DNA of 17,269 nucleotides, taken from positions 1 to 17,269 of the forward strand of contig JBHEMK010000049.1 in the NCBI GenBank assembly GCA_046262635.1. The letters are read 5' to 3'. The translations under genes and the position numbers were made by a program. A model generated the notes under the pieces. The model searched no databases. It was not told where the DNA came from and saw only the letters and a program-made list of their open reading frames with translations. This DNA comes from JBHEMK01 sp046262635 (GTDB lineage Bacteria > Actinomycetota > Thermoleophilia > Gaiellales > Gaiellaceae). Shown here in pieces: positions 1 through 6,777 of the stretch (positions within the stretch are counted from its first letter, which is position 1; every line of letters begins with the position of its first letter).

Positions 1-519
1 ATCGGGCTCGGCAGCGGCCCGAACGGCGCACTGCCGCACGCCCATCCCGGCGAGCGGCGGATCGAGGCGAACGAGCTCGTGATCGTAGACTTCGGCGCCA
101 CCGTCGGCGGCTACCGGTCCGACTGCACGCGCACGTTTGCGACCGGCGACCTCGACGATGAGCTGCGGCGGATCTACGACGTGTGCCTCGAGGCACAGGA
201 GGCAGCGCTCGCGGCGGTACGCGCGGAGGCGCAGGGCGACGCCGTGGACGCGGTCGCGCGCGGCCGGATCGCCAGGGCGGGATACGGCGACCGGTTCGGC
301 CATGGGCTCGGCCACGGCGTCGGCCTGCTCGTTCACGAGACGCCGACGCTGCGGCCGGACTCCGAGGACGTGCTCGAGGCCGGGAACGTCGTCACCGTGG
401 AGCCCGGGATCTATCTGCCGGGCCGCGGTGGCGTCCGCATCGAGGATCTGGTGGTCGTGACCGACGGTGAGCCCGAGGTGCTGACGGGCTTCACGAAGCA
501 ACTCGTGACTGTCGGGTAG
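1..519 (+). CDS. M24 family Xaa-Pro aminopeptidase/dipeptidase, C-terminal part
   Basis: The reading frame is open from base 1 and ends at TAG 517–519, so only the last 172 codons are present. It is the catalytic 'pita-bread' domain of a metallopeptidase that removes N-terminal residues preceding proline. The M24 dinuclear metal ligands are visible in order: Asp in VDFGA (codon 88–90), Asp in YRSDCTRTF (121–123), the second His of GHGLGHGVG (313–315), Glu in VEPGIYL and Glu in VRIEDLVV. The His in LLVHET is the usual catalytic His. An upstream SGPNGALPHA stretch also fits the family. The N-terminal creatinase-like domain would lie outside the window. PepP-type and PepQ-type enzymes cannot be separated from this part. 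It sits 20 nt before efp, a common pairing in bacteria. Confidence 0.93.
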   Translation: MGLGSGPNGALPHAHPGERRIEANELVIVDFGATVGGYRSDCTRTFATGDLDDELRRIYDVCLEAQEAALAAVRAEAQGDAVDAVARGRIARAGYGDRFGHGLGHGVGLLVHETPTLRPDSEDVLEAGNVVTVEPGIYLPGRGGVRIEDLVVVTDGEPEVLTGFTKQLVTVG

Positions 520-520
520 C

Positions 521-526
521 TACACT
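521..526 (+). promoter_or_regulatory. possible -10 box (TACACT) for efp
   Basis: TACACT lies 13 nt before the GTG start of efp, in the 20-nt gap after the peptidase stop. It fits the actinobacterial TAnnnT -10 pattern and would start transcription about 6 nt before efp, giving almost no leader. There is no Shine-Dalgarno sequence in the gap and no convincing -35 box. It may allow efp to be expressed apart from the peptidase. Confidence 0.35.
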
Positions 527-539
527 CGCGGCCGCGACA

Positions 540-1106
540 GTGGCCGACGTCATCAACACGAACCAGTTCAAGAACGGCATGCATATCGAGCTCGACGGGC
601 TCGTCTGGCGGATCGTCGAATTCCAGCATGTGAAGCCCGGCAAGGGCGGCGCGTTCGTCCGCACGAAGATGAAGGCGCTCGAGAGCGGCAGCGTCGTCGA
701 CAAGACCTTCCGCGCCGGCGAGAAGTTTCCGCGCGTCCACACCGAGGTCAAGTCGGTCCAGTACCTCTACGACGACGGCAGCGATGTCCACTTCATGAAC
801 CAGGGCACCTACGAGCAGTTCTCGCTGCCCCACGGCGAGCTCGAGGAGGAGCTGCCGTTCATGCAGCCATCGAGCTCGGTCCAGATCTTCGAGGTCAACG
901 GGAAGCCGTCCGGCGTCCAGCTGCCGGCATCCGTCGAGCTGGCCGTCACTGAGACCGAGCCGGGGGTGAAGGGCGATACCGTCTCCAACGTGACGAAGCC
1001 GGCGAGGCTCGAGACGGGCGCCGTCGTGCAGGTACCGCTGTTCGTGAACATCGGCGACCGTCTGAAGGTTGACCCCCGCGAGAAGCGCTACATCTCGAGG
1101 GCCTAG
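540..1106 (+). CDS. efp: Elongation factor P
   Basis: A 188-residue protein, the normal EF-P length, starting at GTG. EF-P binds the ribosome between the P and E sites and promotes peptide-bond formation on stalled proline stretches. The three domains are a KOW-like domain I (about 1–64) and two OB-fold domains (about 65–127 and 128–188). The domain I loop reads KPGKGGAF, with Lys35 at the tip; in many bacteria this residue is modified or contacts the P-site tRNA. The C-terminal GDxxKVDxREKxYxxR signature is present (GDRLKVDPREKRYISR). No EF-P modification enzyme lies in the window, so whether Lys35 is modified is unknown. The gene ends just before a decayed region that separates it from the acc operon. 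Confidence 0.97.
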   Translation: MADVINTNQFKNGMHIELDGLVWRIVEFQHVKPGKGGAFVRTKMKALESGSVVDKTFRAGEKFPRVHTEVKSVQYLYDDGSDVHFMNQGTYEQFSLPHGELEEELPFMQPSSSVQIFEVNGKPSGVQLPASVELAVTETEPGVKGDTVSNVTKPARLETGAVVQVPLFVNIGDRLKVDPREKRYISRA

Positions 1107-1137
1107 CCGAGCCGCGCAGCCCGCGTATCCAAGCGGT

Positions 1138-1449
1138 TCACCTCGTCTGAGATCGTCTCGGATTCACCCAAATCGGTAGAGCTTCTAGCGGATCCGCGAG
1201 ACGCCCGCTCGAGGGGTCTGAGTCCGACCGGAAGATCACGCCGGCAAGGCTAGAGGTACTGCTTGATCGTCTGCATCGAGCGGTGTCCTGCCCGCGCCAT
1301 CACCGCTTCGGCGAGGCGCCGGTGGCAGCGAGGTTCGTGGGCGCCGTGTGGCACATGTCGTGGAAGGGCCGGACGTGCCTCTCGAGGCCGGCCCCGGCGA
1401 GGGCGGTGCGGAATGCCTTCGTGTACCACCGGCCGTCGAGGTGCGAAGC
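1138..1449 (-). pseudogene. tyrosine recombinase (phage-type integrase) C-terminal remnant, frameshifted
   Basis: Read on the minus strand, three frames join into one recognisable integrase C-terminus. The first (from about 1449) gives DGRWYTKAFRTALAGAG, then RPFHDMCHTAPTNLAATGASP, then hits a stop. Adding back one base near 1308–1311 (GCCG to GCCGG) continues as EAVMARAGHRSMQTIKQYL, the box with the Tyr nucleophile. A TAG then interrupts (1250–1252); one base less there continues as LAGVIFR and an open tail to a stop at 1138–1140. The family's HDLRHT motif reads HDMCHT, so the catalytic Arg of HxxR has become Cys. The gene therefore carries at least two frameshifts, a lost active-site residue and no visible N-terminal half. 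It looks like an old integrated element that has decayed. Confidence 0.75.
1146..1162 (+). terminator. possible weak stem-loop downstream of efp
   Basis: Seven base pairs (TCTGAGA / TCTCGGA, one G·T pair) close a TCG loop 40 nt after the efp stop. No T-run follows, so it is at best a weak or factor-assisted terminator. It also lies inside the putative C-terminal extension of the integrase remnant on the other strand, so it may be incidental. Confidence 0.2.
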
Positions 1450-2156
1450 TCATGCAGGAAGAGCTCCCGTACGATGCCAGCTCGGCCAGATCGTCGCTCC
1501 TGGCGCTGTTTGCGCGGCGCGATCCATCGATCGTCGAACCGATCCAGGGCGGCTACTCGCTCGGCTAGGTCCCGCGAAGCGACTACACGGCCGTGCAGGT
1601 CGTGCTGCGAGAACTCTGAGTCACGTTCTATCCACATTCGGCGAGCCCGAGGCGCGAGAGCTGCCCGTGCTGTTCCTCGTTGACGAGCGTGAGCGTCGTG
1701 GACTACATCGTCACCGGGACTTCGATCTCGATGTGTCAATTTGAGCACGAGGATACCTGGTTCAAGTCCGCTGGATCGGACGTCCCGCCGCCATCAGATC
1801 GGTCTGGACGCGGACGAGCATGATGAGAGCTTCAGCGGCTCGAGGAGCATCCGCCCGTCGGAGTAGGACCACCGGATCGTTGGCTCGCCGCCAGTCGAGA
1901 AGACGTCGAACGGCATTGAGGTCAGATCGATCTCTGCCTGCCCGTGCAGCATGCGGGCTGCGCAGCGACGGCGGCGTCGAAGCTCGACGGCCGTCGACAA
2001 GCGCGACGAGCTCGCCGACGTCGATCGCGGCGGGCAGGTCGGCCAGCGCGGGAACAAGCGTCGTCCACAGCCGAGACGCCGGCGTCACGGACTCCGCAGA
2101 TCCTGTTGCGAATGCAGAGCCGCGAGCGCCAAGAGCGGTTGAGGAGAACGAGCGGC
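1450..2156. other. about 700 bp with no intact gene (decayed DNA)
   Basis: No open frame here has both a plausible start and a recognisable family. Fragments on the minus strand look coding-like but shift frame: WIERDSEFSQHDLHGRVV and RDLAERVAALDRFDDRW (about 1510–1640), LWTTLVPALADLPAAIDVG (about 2010–2070) and MLHGQAEIDLTSMPFDVF (about 1890–1950). I could not assign any of them. With the integrase remnant next door, the simplest reading is the wreck of a small mobile element or of genes displaced by it. No CRISPR, tRNA or rRNA is visible. Confidence 0.5.
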
Positions 2157-2744
2157 TCATCCGCTCGGACGAGCGGCTCCCGGGAAGCGCTCCACGAGCA
2201 GGTCGTAGCAGAAGCAGTCGGCGGTGTGGTCGTTGACCATCCCTGTCGCCTGCATGAACGCATAGCAAATCGTCGGGCCGACGAAGCGGAACCCGCGCTG
2301 CTTCAGATCCGTGCTCATGACCTCCGACTCCTCGGTCTGCGGCGGGATCTCGCCGATGGTGCGCCGTGCATTGACGATCGGCTCGCGGCCGACGAACTGC
2401 CAGAGGTAGGCGTCGAGGCTGCCGAGCTCCGCCCGGACCTCGAGCGCGCGCGCCGCGTTGCCGACCGCCGCCTCGATCTTGAGGCGGTTCCGCACGATCC
2501 CCGCGTCTGCGAGCAGCAGCTCGGGATCCAGCCCGACGACCTGCTCGGGGTCGAAGCCGGCGAAGGCGCGTCGGTAGTTCTCCCGCTTGCGCAGGATCGT
2601 CGCCCAGGAGAGCCCGGCTTGGGCACCCTCGAGGATCAGCAACTCGAACAGGTGCCGGTCGTCGTGTGAGGGGACGCCCCATTCCTCGTCGTGGTAGGCG
2701 GCGTAGAGGTCGTCCTGCGGGGGCACCCAGGCACAGCGGTTCAT
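2157..2744 (-). CDS. tag: DNA-3-methyladenine glycosylase I
   Basis: A 195-residue protein of the Tag family, which removes 3-methyladenine from alkylated DNA in base-excision repair. It begins MNRCAWVP and aligns with family hallmarks: AYHDEEWGVP, LEGAQAGLSW (the Glu corresponds to the catalytic Glu38 of E. coli), LRKRENYRRAF, GFRFVGPTICYAFMQA and VNDHTADCFCY. The zinc ligands Cys4, His18 and the late His and Cys of the HTADC stretch are all present, so the enzyme should be active. An alternative start is ATG at 2804, which adds 20 residues and has a GGGGGAG stretch (about 2821–2815) at Shine-Dalgarno distance; I chose 2744 because family members start at the zinc Cys. It is the only intact gene on the minus strand in the first 13 kb and adjoins the decayed integrase region, so it may have arrived by transfer. 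It is divergent from the acc operon. Confidence 0.93.
   Translation of the reverse strand: MNRCAWVPPQDDLYAAYHDEEWGVPSHDDRHLFELLILEGAQAGLSWATILRKRENYRRAFAGFDPEQVVGLDPELLLADAGIVRNRLKIEAAVGNAARALEVRAELGSLDAYLWQFVGREPIVNARRTIGEIPPQTEESEVMSTDLKQRGFRFVGPTICYAFMQATGMVNDHTADCFCYDLLVERFPGAARPSG
2161..2176 (-). terminator. hairpin at the 3' end of tag
   Basis: CCGCTCG and CGAGCGG form a perfect 7-bp inverted repeat around GA, lying over the last codons of tag next to its stop (2157–2159). An 11-nt copy ACGAGCGGCTC occurs twice, 21 nt apart (2148–2158 and 2169–2179). No T-run follows on the minus strand. It could stop or slow transcription, or be by-product of a 21-nt duplication. Confidence 0.25.
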
Positions 2745-2881
2745 CCAGGTAGTCTGGCGCCTCGCGGGCGCCCGATGCGGCTGGCTCGGATCGCCGCCCG
2801 TCATCGTGGTCGCTCTCCCCCGATCGTTTCCCCCGGGCGCTTGAGCCGGCCAACCTGATCGAGGCGCTGCGTCCGGGCCGG

Positions 2882-2909
2882 CTGACACTCCGGTCGGTCG
2901 CGCTAATGT
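2882..2909 (+). promoter_or_regulatory. promoter of the acc–nadK operon
   Basis: CTGACA (2882–2887, five of six bases of TTGACA) and TAATGT (2904–2909) are 16 nt apart. The predicted transcription start falls within a few bases of the ATG at 2920, so the mRNA would be leaderless or nearly so. No Shine-Dalgarno sequence precedes the ATG. It lies in the 175-bp divergent gap between tag and the acc genes. Confidence 0.5.
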
Positions 2910-2919
2910 CTCGATCCTG

Positions 2920-4728
2920 ATGCCGACTCTCGTCGACACGACGATCAGGCTGTTGGGCCAGGAGCCGCTCGCCGGCCGGGTCCCGACGGCGGAGCAGCTG
3001 CGCATCGCCGAGATCCTCGACAGCGCGGGCTTTGCCTATCTCGAGGTCTCAGGCGGCGGTTGCTTCGACGCATCGGTGCGCGGTGGCGTCGAGAGCCCCT
3101 GGGAGCGGATCCGTGCGCTCAAGAGCCGTACGACGACCCCGCTCGGCCTGGCGCTCCGCGGCCGCTTCCTCGTGGGCTCGCGACCGGTGAACGGGGATTT
3201 CGTCCGCCGCTTCGTCGCCAGCGCCGCCGAGAGCGGCATCGAGGTCTTCAGGCTCCACGACCCGCTCAACGACGTCTCGAACCTGCGCGAGGCCGCCGAG
3301 GCGGTTGTCGCGGCCGAGTGCGACTTCGAGGCCGGGCTCGTCTACAGCCCGGGAAGCACCGGTCGGGTCGACGCGCTGCTCGAGCGTGCGCGCATCCTGC
3401 CCGAACTCGGTGCGGTCCGCGTGCTCCTGCACGACCCGACGGGATCTCTGCAGCCGCACCTGGCCGGCTCGCTTGTCCAGGGCCTCGCGGAGGCGAGCGG
3501 GCTGCCCGTGGGGATCTACATCCAGGGCGCCGGCGGCAGCGGCCTCGCCTCCGCGCTCGCCGCTGCACGCGCGGGCGCGCAGGTGATCGCCTCGGCTGTC
3601 TATCCGATTGCGCTGACGGTGCATCGCGTCTCCGGCGAGGCGCTCGCCGAGGCCTTGGCCGGGATCGGGCTCGACTCCGGCGTCGACGTGGCGCGGCTGT
3701 GGAAGGCCGCCGACGTGATCGATGAGCACATCGGCGACGAGCCGGTGACGCCGGTGCCGCCGCGCATCGCAGTGCTGGCCGCGCAGCACAACCTGCCGAC
3801 CGGCCTCGTCGCAGCGCTCGACTCGAACCTCCGCGCGCATGCCGCCGGCGCGCGGCTGGACGAGACGATCGAGGAGCTCGAGCGAATCCGGGCCGAGGCC
3901 GGCTGGCCGCCGCTCGCCGCGCCGATCGGCCAGATACTCGGTTCCCAGGCTCTGCTCAACGTCCTGTCTGCCCGGCGGTACCTGACCGTTGTCGACGAGC
4001 TGCGCGCGCTCTTCGAGGGCCGGTTCGGCACGCCGCCGGCGCCGATCGACGAGGCCGCGCGGCGCGCCGTCGCCCTCACCTCGGATCCCGGAACCGATGA
4101 AAATACGGCACCGGTGCACCTGAGCGAGTTGCGCGCTCAGGCCGACGGCCTCGCCGCGAGCGAGGAGGAGCTGCTCCTGCTCGGGCTCTTCGGCGAAGAA
4201 GCAGAGCCGCTCCTGGAGTCGATCCGGGGGCGCGGCGGCCGCGACGACGGCGCCTCTCTCACAGACGTCGGCCAGGCCCGGGCCGAGCGGATCCGAGAAC
4301 TCGTCCAGATCGTCCAGGAGTCCGGGATCGGCGAGATCACGATCGAGGAGGCAGGGATGAGGGTCTCGGTCCGGCGGTCGGCCGAGGACGAGGGGGCTGC
4401 GTCGACCGCGCCGCTCTCTCCCCCCGAGCTGTCGCCCACGCCGCTGCAGGCCCCGGCCAACGGCACCGTTCGGATCGAATCGCCCATGGTTGGTACCTTC
4501 TACCGTGCGGCGCAGCCGGGCTCGCCGCCCTTCGTGGAGGAGGGCGACGCGGTCGCGCCCGGGCAGACTCTCTGCATCCTCGAGGCGATGAAGCTGATGA
4601 ACGAGGTGAAGGCGGAAATCGAGGCGATCGTCCGCAGGATCCACGTCCAGAATGCCGAGCCGGTCGAGTTCGGGCAGGTTCTGTTCGAGCTCGAGCCTGT
4701 CGTCTCTCGGCCGCTCGACGCCGTTTAG
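2920..4728 (+). CDS. accB: Carboxyltransferase-like (OadA/PycB) domain fused to AccB biotin carboxyl carrier protein
   Basis: A single 602-residue frame. Residues 1 to about 435 follow the carboxyltransferase/conserved-carboxylase domains of oxaloacetate decarboxylase alpha and pyruvate carboxylase B: GFAYLEVSGGGCFDA, ESPWERIRALK, ESGIEVFRLHDPLNDVSNL, IGQILGSQALLNVL, FGTPPAPID. About 460–602 is a normal AccB: the helix IRELVQIVQESGIGEITIEE, a Pro/Ala/Ser linker, then the biotinyl domain SPMVGTFYRA and EAMKLMNE with biotinyl Lys558. The expected metal ligands of the first domain are missing: RDAHQ reads RLLGQ (Asp to Leu11), the carboxy-lysine is His171, and the HxH pair is Tyr200 and Gln202. 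Arg10 and Gln14 are kept. The N-terminal part is therefore probably not a metal-dependent carboxyltransferase. The C-terminal part should be biotinylated and serve the AccC encoded next (1-nt overlap, TAGTG). No separate carboxyltransferase subunit lies in the window. Confidence 0.88.
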   Translation: MPTLVDTTIRLLGQEPLAGRVPTAEQLRIAEILDSAGFAYLEVSGGGCFDASVRGGVESPWERIRALKSRTTTPLGLALRGRFLVGSRPVNGDFVRRFVASAAESGIEVFRLHDPLNDVSNLREAAEAVVAAECDFEAGLVYSPGSTGRVDALLERARILPELGAVRVLLHDPTGSLQPHLAGSLVQGLAEASGLPVGIYIQGAGGSGLASALAAARAGAQVIASAVYPIALTVHRVSGEALAEALAGIGLDSGVDVARLWKAADVIDEHIGDEPVTPVPPRIAVLAAQHNLPTGLVAALDSNLRAHAAGARLDETIEELERIRAEAGWPPLAAPIGQILGSQALLNVLSARRYLTVVDELRALFEGRFGTPPAPIDEAARRAVALTSDPGTDENTAPVHLSELRAQADGLAASEEELLLLGLFGEEAEPLLESIRGRGGRDDGASLTDVGQARAERIRELVQIVQESGIGEITIEEAGMRVSVRRSAEDEGAASTAPLSPPELSPTPLQAPANGTVRIESPMVGTFYRAAQPGSPPFVEEGDAVAPGQTLCILEAMKLMNEVKAEIEAIVRRIHVQNAEPVEFGQVLFELEPVVSRPLDAV

Positions 4729-6092
4729 TGCCGGTGTTCTCGCGCGTTCTCGTGGCGAACCGTGGGGAGATCGCCGTTCGCATCATCCGCGCCCTGCACG
4801 AGCTTCGGATCGAGGCGGTCGCCGTCTATTCGACCGCCGACGTCAACGCCCCGCACGTGCGGATGGCCGATCGGGCAGTGCGTGTCGGGCCGCCTCCCGC
4901 CTACGCGAGCTATCTGAGCATCCCGTCCATCATCGCGGCTGCGACGACGACGGGCTGCGAGGCGGTCCACCCAGGCTACGGCTTCCTCGCCGAGAATCCC
5001 GCCTTCGTGCACGCGTGTGAGGAGAACGGCCTCGTTTTCGTCGGCCCGGCTGCCGACGTGATGGCGCGGATGGGCGACAAGGCCCAGGCGAAGACGGAGA
5101 TGGCGGTCGCGGGCGTGCCCCTCGTTTCAGGCAGCTCCGGCCCCGTCAGCTACGAGGGGGCTCAGAAGGCCGCTGGCGAGCTCGGCTTCCCCGTCCTGCT
5201 CAAGGCGTCCGCCGGCGGCGGCGGCAAGGGGATGCGTCACGTCGAGGCCGCGGAGGAGCTCTCCGACGCGTACGCGCAGGCGGCCTCCGAGGCGCAGGCG
5301 GCCTTCGGCGACGGCTCCCTGTACGTCGAGAAGGCGGTTTCCCCGGCGCGGCACGTCGAGATTCAGGTGCTCTGCGACTCGCACGGCAACGTGCTCACCC
5401 TCGGTGAGCGTGAGTGCTCGATCCAGCGCCGCCACCAGAAGCTGATCGAGGAGTCGCCCTCGCCGGCCCTCGATGCGAAGACGCGGGAGGCGATGGAGGC
5501 GACCGCCGAGCGCGCCTGCCGCGCGATCGACTATCGCAACGCCGGCACCTTCGAGTTCCTGCTCGGGCCGGACGGCTCCTTCTACTTCATCGAGCTCAAT
5601 GCGAGGCTCCAGGTCGAGCATCCAGTCACCGAGGCGGTCACGCGGGTCGATCTCGTCCGGCAGCAGCTGCGGATCGCGGCTGGCGACGAGCTCCCGTTCA
5701 GCGGACGCGCGCCCCGCTCGGGCCACGCGATCGAGGTCAGGATCAACGCCGAGGATCCCTCGCGGGGCTTCGCGCCGGCGCCAGGCTCGATCGAGCGCTG
5801 GCGGCCGCCACTCGGACCCGGCGTTCGGGTCGACACGTTCGTCGAGGAGGGCGGCGTGATCCCGCCCAACTACGACTCGCTGCTCGCGAAGCTGATCGTC
5901 TGGGACGAGACGCGGGCGGCGGCGATCGAACGGATGCTCCTGGCGCTCCGCGAGCTCGAGGTCCGCGGCGTTCCGACGACGCGCGACGCGGCGATCGACA
6001 TCATCGGCAGCGAGGAGTTCCGCAGCGGCGCGTACTCGACGGCGTTCCTGGAGGAGGCGGGCGTGCGGCTGCCCGCGCTCACGCCGCGATGA
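4728..6092 (+). CDS. accC: Biotin carboxylase subunit of acetyl-CoA carboxylase
   Basis: A 454-residue ATP-grasp enzyme that carboxylates biotin on its carrier using ATP and bicarbonate, the first half-reaction of acetyl-CoA carboxylase. The N-terminal Rossmann-like part begins FSRVLVANRGEIAVRIIRA. The ATP-grasp glycine loop is GGGGKGMR (Lys167). The catalytic region shows GERECSIQRRHQKLIEE and IELNARLQVEHPVTE (Glu289, Asn291, Arg293). Length matches stand-alone AccC (about 450), with no carrier domain of its own, consistent with use of the biotin domain encoded just upstream. GTG overlaps the previous stop by one base, so translation is probably coupled by re-initiation. Propionyl- or pyruvate-carboxylase use cannot be excluded from sequence alone. 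Confidence 0.96.
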   Translation: MPVFSRVLVANRGEIAVRIIRALHELRIEAVAVYSTADVNAPHVRMADRAVRVGPPPAYASYLSIPSIIAAATTTGCEAVHPGYGFLAENPAFVHACEENGLVFVGPAADVMARMGDKAQAKTEMAVAGVPLVSGSSGPVSYEGAQKAAGELGFPVLLKASAGGGGKGMRHVEAAEELSDAYAQAASEAQAAFGDGSLYVEKAVSPARHVEIQVLCDSHGNVLTLGERECSIQRRHQKLIEESPSPALDAKTREAMEATAERACRAIDYRNAGTFEFLLGPDGSFYFIELNARLQVEHPVTEAVTRVDLVRQQLRIAAGDELPFSGRAPRSGHAIEVRINAEDPSRGFAPAPGSIERWRPPLGPGVRVDTFVEEGGVIPPNYDSLLAKLIVWDETRAAAIERMLLALRELEVRGVPTTRDAAIDIIGSEEFRSGAYSTAFLEEAGVRLPALTPR

Positions 6093-6388
6093 GCTATGCC
6101 GTCGAGGGTGAGGCAGGAACCGTGACGATCACCACCGCGGCGCTCGCGCAAATCGTCCTGCAGGCCGTCGCAGGGATCGGGGGTGCGCGTGTTCGCCGCC
6201 CGCGGCGCCACCTCGAGGTCGAGGTCGCCGACGGCCGGGCGTACGTGGGCCTCGAGCTCGCGGTCCGCTACGGCCTGCCGATATCCGACGTGGCCCGCGA
6301 CGTGCAAGCAGGTGTCGCGGACGCGCTGCGCACGATGTGCGGCGTCGAGATCGCCGGCGTTGACGTCTCGGTCGAGGAGCTCGACTGA
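6089..6388 (+). CDS. Asp23/Gls24 family envelope-stress-type protein
   Basis: A 99-residue protein whose ATG overlaps the accC stop (ATGA). It follows the Asp23/Gls24 (DUF322) pattern: VTITTAALAQIVLQAVAGIGG, a short beta-rich middle (LEVEVADGRAYVGLELAVRYG), then LPISDVARDVQAGVADALRTMCGVEIAGVDVSVEEL. There is no signal peptide or membrane segment. In Firmicutes relatives act in cell-envelope homeostasis or anchor at the membrane; in this position, before nusB, the family is common but its role is not established. A GTCGAG–GAG–CTCGAC inverted repeat (6371–6385) at its 3' end overlaps the Shine-Dalgarno of nusB. Confidence 0.85.
   Translation: MSYAVEGEAGTVTITTAALAQIVLQAVAGIGGARVRRPRRHLEVEVADGRAYVGLELAVRYGLPISDVARDVQAGVADALRTMCGVEIAGVDVSVEELD
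6374..6379 (+). promoter_or_regulatory. Shine-Dalgarno of nusB inside a small inverted repeat
   Basis: GAGGAG lies 8 nt before the nusB ATG and supports that start. It is inside the perfect 6-bp inverted repeat GTCGAG/CTCGAC (6371–6385, 3-nt loop), which could mask the site unless ribosomes finishing the upstream gene open it. The same bases encode Glu-Glu-Leu-Asp, frequent in this genome, so the pairing may be chance. Confidence 0.35.
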
Positions 6389-6777
6389 TGGCGGTCTCGC
6401 GCCGGCAGGCGCGGCGTGCAGCCGTCTTCATGCTCTTCCAGTCGGACGTGACGGGGAAGCCGCTCGGCTCGCTCTACGAGGGCGAGATGGACGAGTGGTC
6501 GAGGCGGATCGCCGAGTCGGTCGACGGGGCCTCCGAGCAGCTCGACGATCGGATCACGGCGGCGTCCGACGATTGGACGGCCGACCGACTGGGTGCAATC
6601 GAGCGCAACGTCCTCCGCGTCGCGATCCACGAGCTCGACGCGGGCGAGGTGCCGAAGGAGGTCGCAATCGACGAGGCCGTCACGCTCGCGAAGCGTTACG
6701 GAGCCGGCGAGGAGGCTGGCCGGCTTGTGAACGGCATCCTGGGACGGATCATCCGAGACAAGGAGGCTGCCGCGTGA
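6388..6777 (+). CDS. nusB: Transcription antitermination factor NusB
   Basis: A 129-residue all-alpha NusB protein. NusB with NusE (S10) binds boxA RNA and promotes antitermination on rRNA operons. Matching blocks are SRRQARRAAVFMLFQSD at the N-terminus, DWTADRLGAIERNVLRVAIHEL in the middle, and PKEVAIDEAVTLAKRYGAGEEAGRLVNGILGRI at the C-terminus, the most conserved part of the family. Length is typical (130–150). ATG overlaps the upstream stop (TGATG), and a GAGGAG ribosome site lies 8 nt upstream, so the start is well supported. Confidence 0.96.
   Translation: MAVSRRQARRAAVFMLFQSDVTGKPLGSLYEGEMDEWSRRIAESVDGASEQLDDRITAASDDWTADRLGAIERNVLRVAIHELDAGEVPKEVAIDEAVTLAKRYGAGEEAGRLVNGILGRIIRDKEAAA
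6760..6766 (+). promoter_or_regulatory. strong Shine-Dalgarno (AAGGAGG) for the small XseB-like ORF
   Basis: AAGGAGG is a near-perfect match to the 16S rRNA 3' end and stands 7 nt before the GTG at 6774. It is the best ribosome-binding site in the window and decides the start of the 67-residue ORF, which otherwise could be dismissed as spurious. Confidence 0.7.

Noticed and set aside
1757..1778. GGTTCAAGTCC, resembling a tRNA T-loop, near the integrase remnant (possible att site in a tRNA 3' end)
   Set aside because: Only two or three of the five T-stem pairs form, no acceptor or anticodon arm can be built upstream, and no CCA end or second copy of the sequence is seen.
1762..2853. 363-codon open frame on the minus strand overlapping tag
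   Set aside because: It runs through tag in the wrong frame and has an Arg/Ala/Pro-rich composition typical of a GC-rich shadow frame; tag itself has complete family motifs.
3049..4644. 531-codon antisense open frame opposite the acc fusion
   Set aside because: Mirror frame of a high-GC gene, with no family resemblance and no promoter; the sense frame is a recognised protein.
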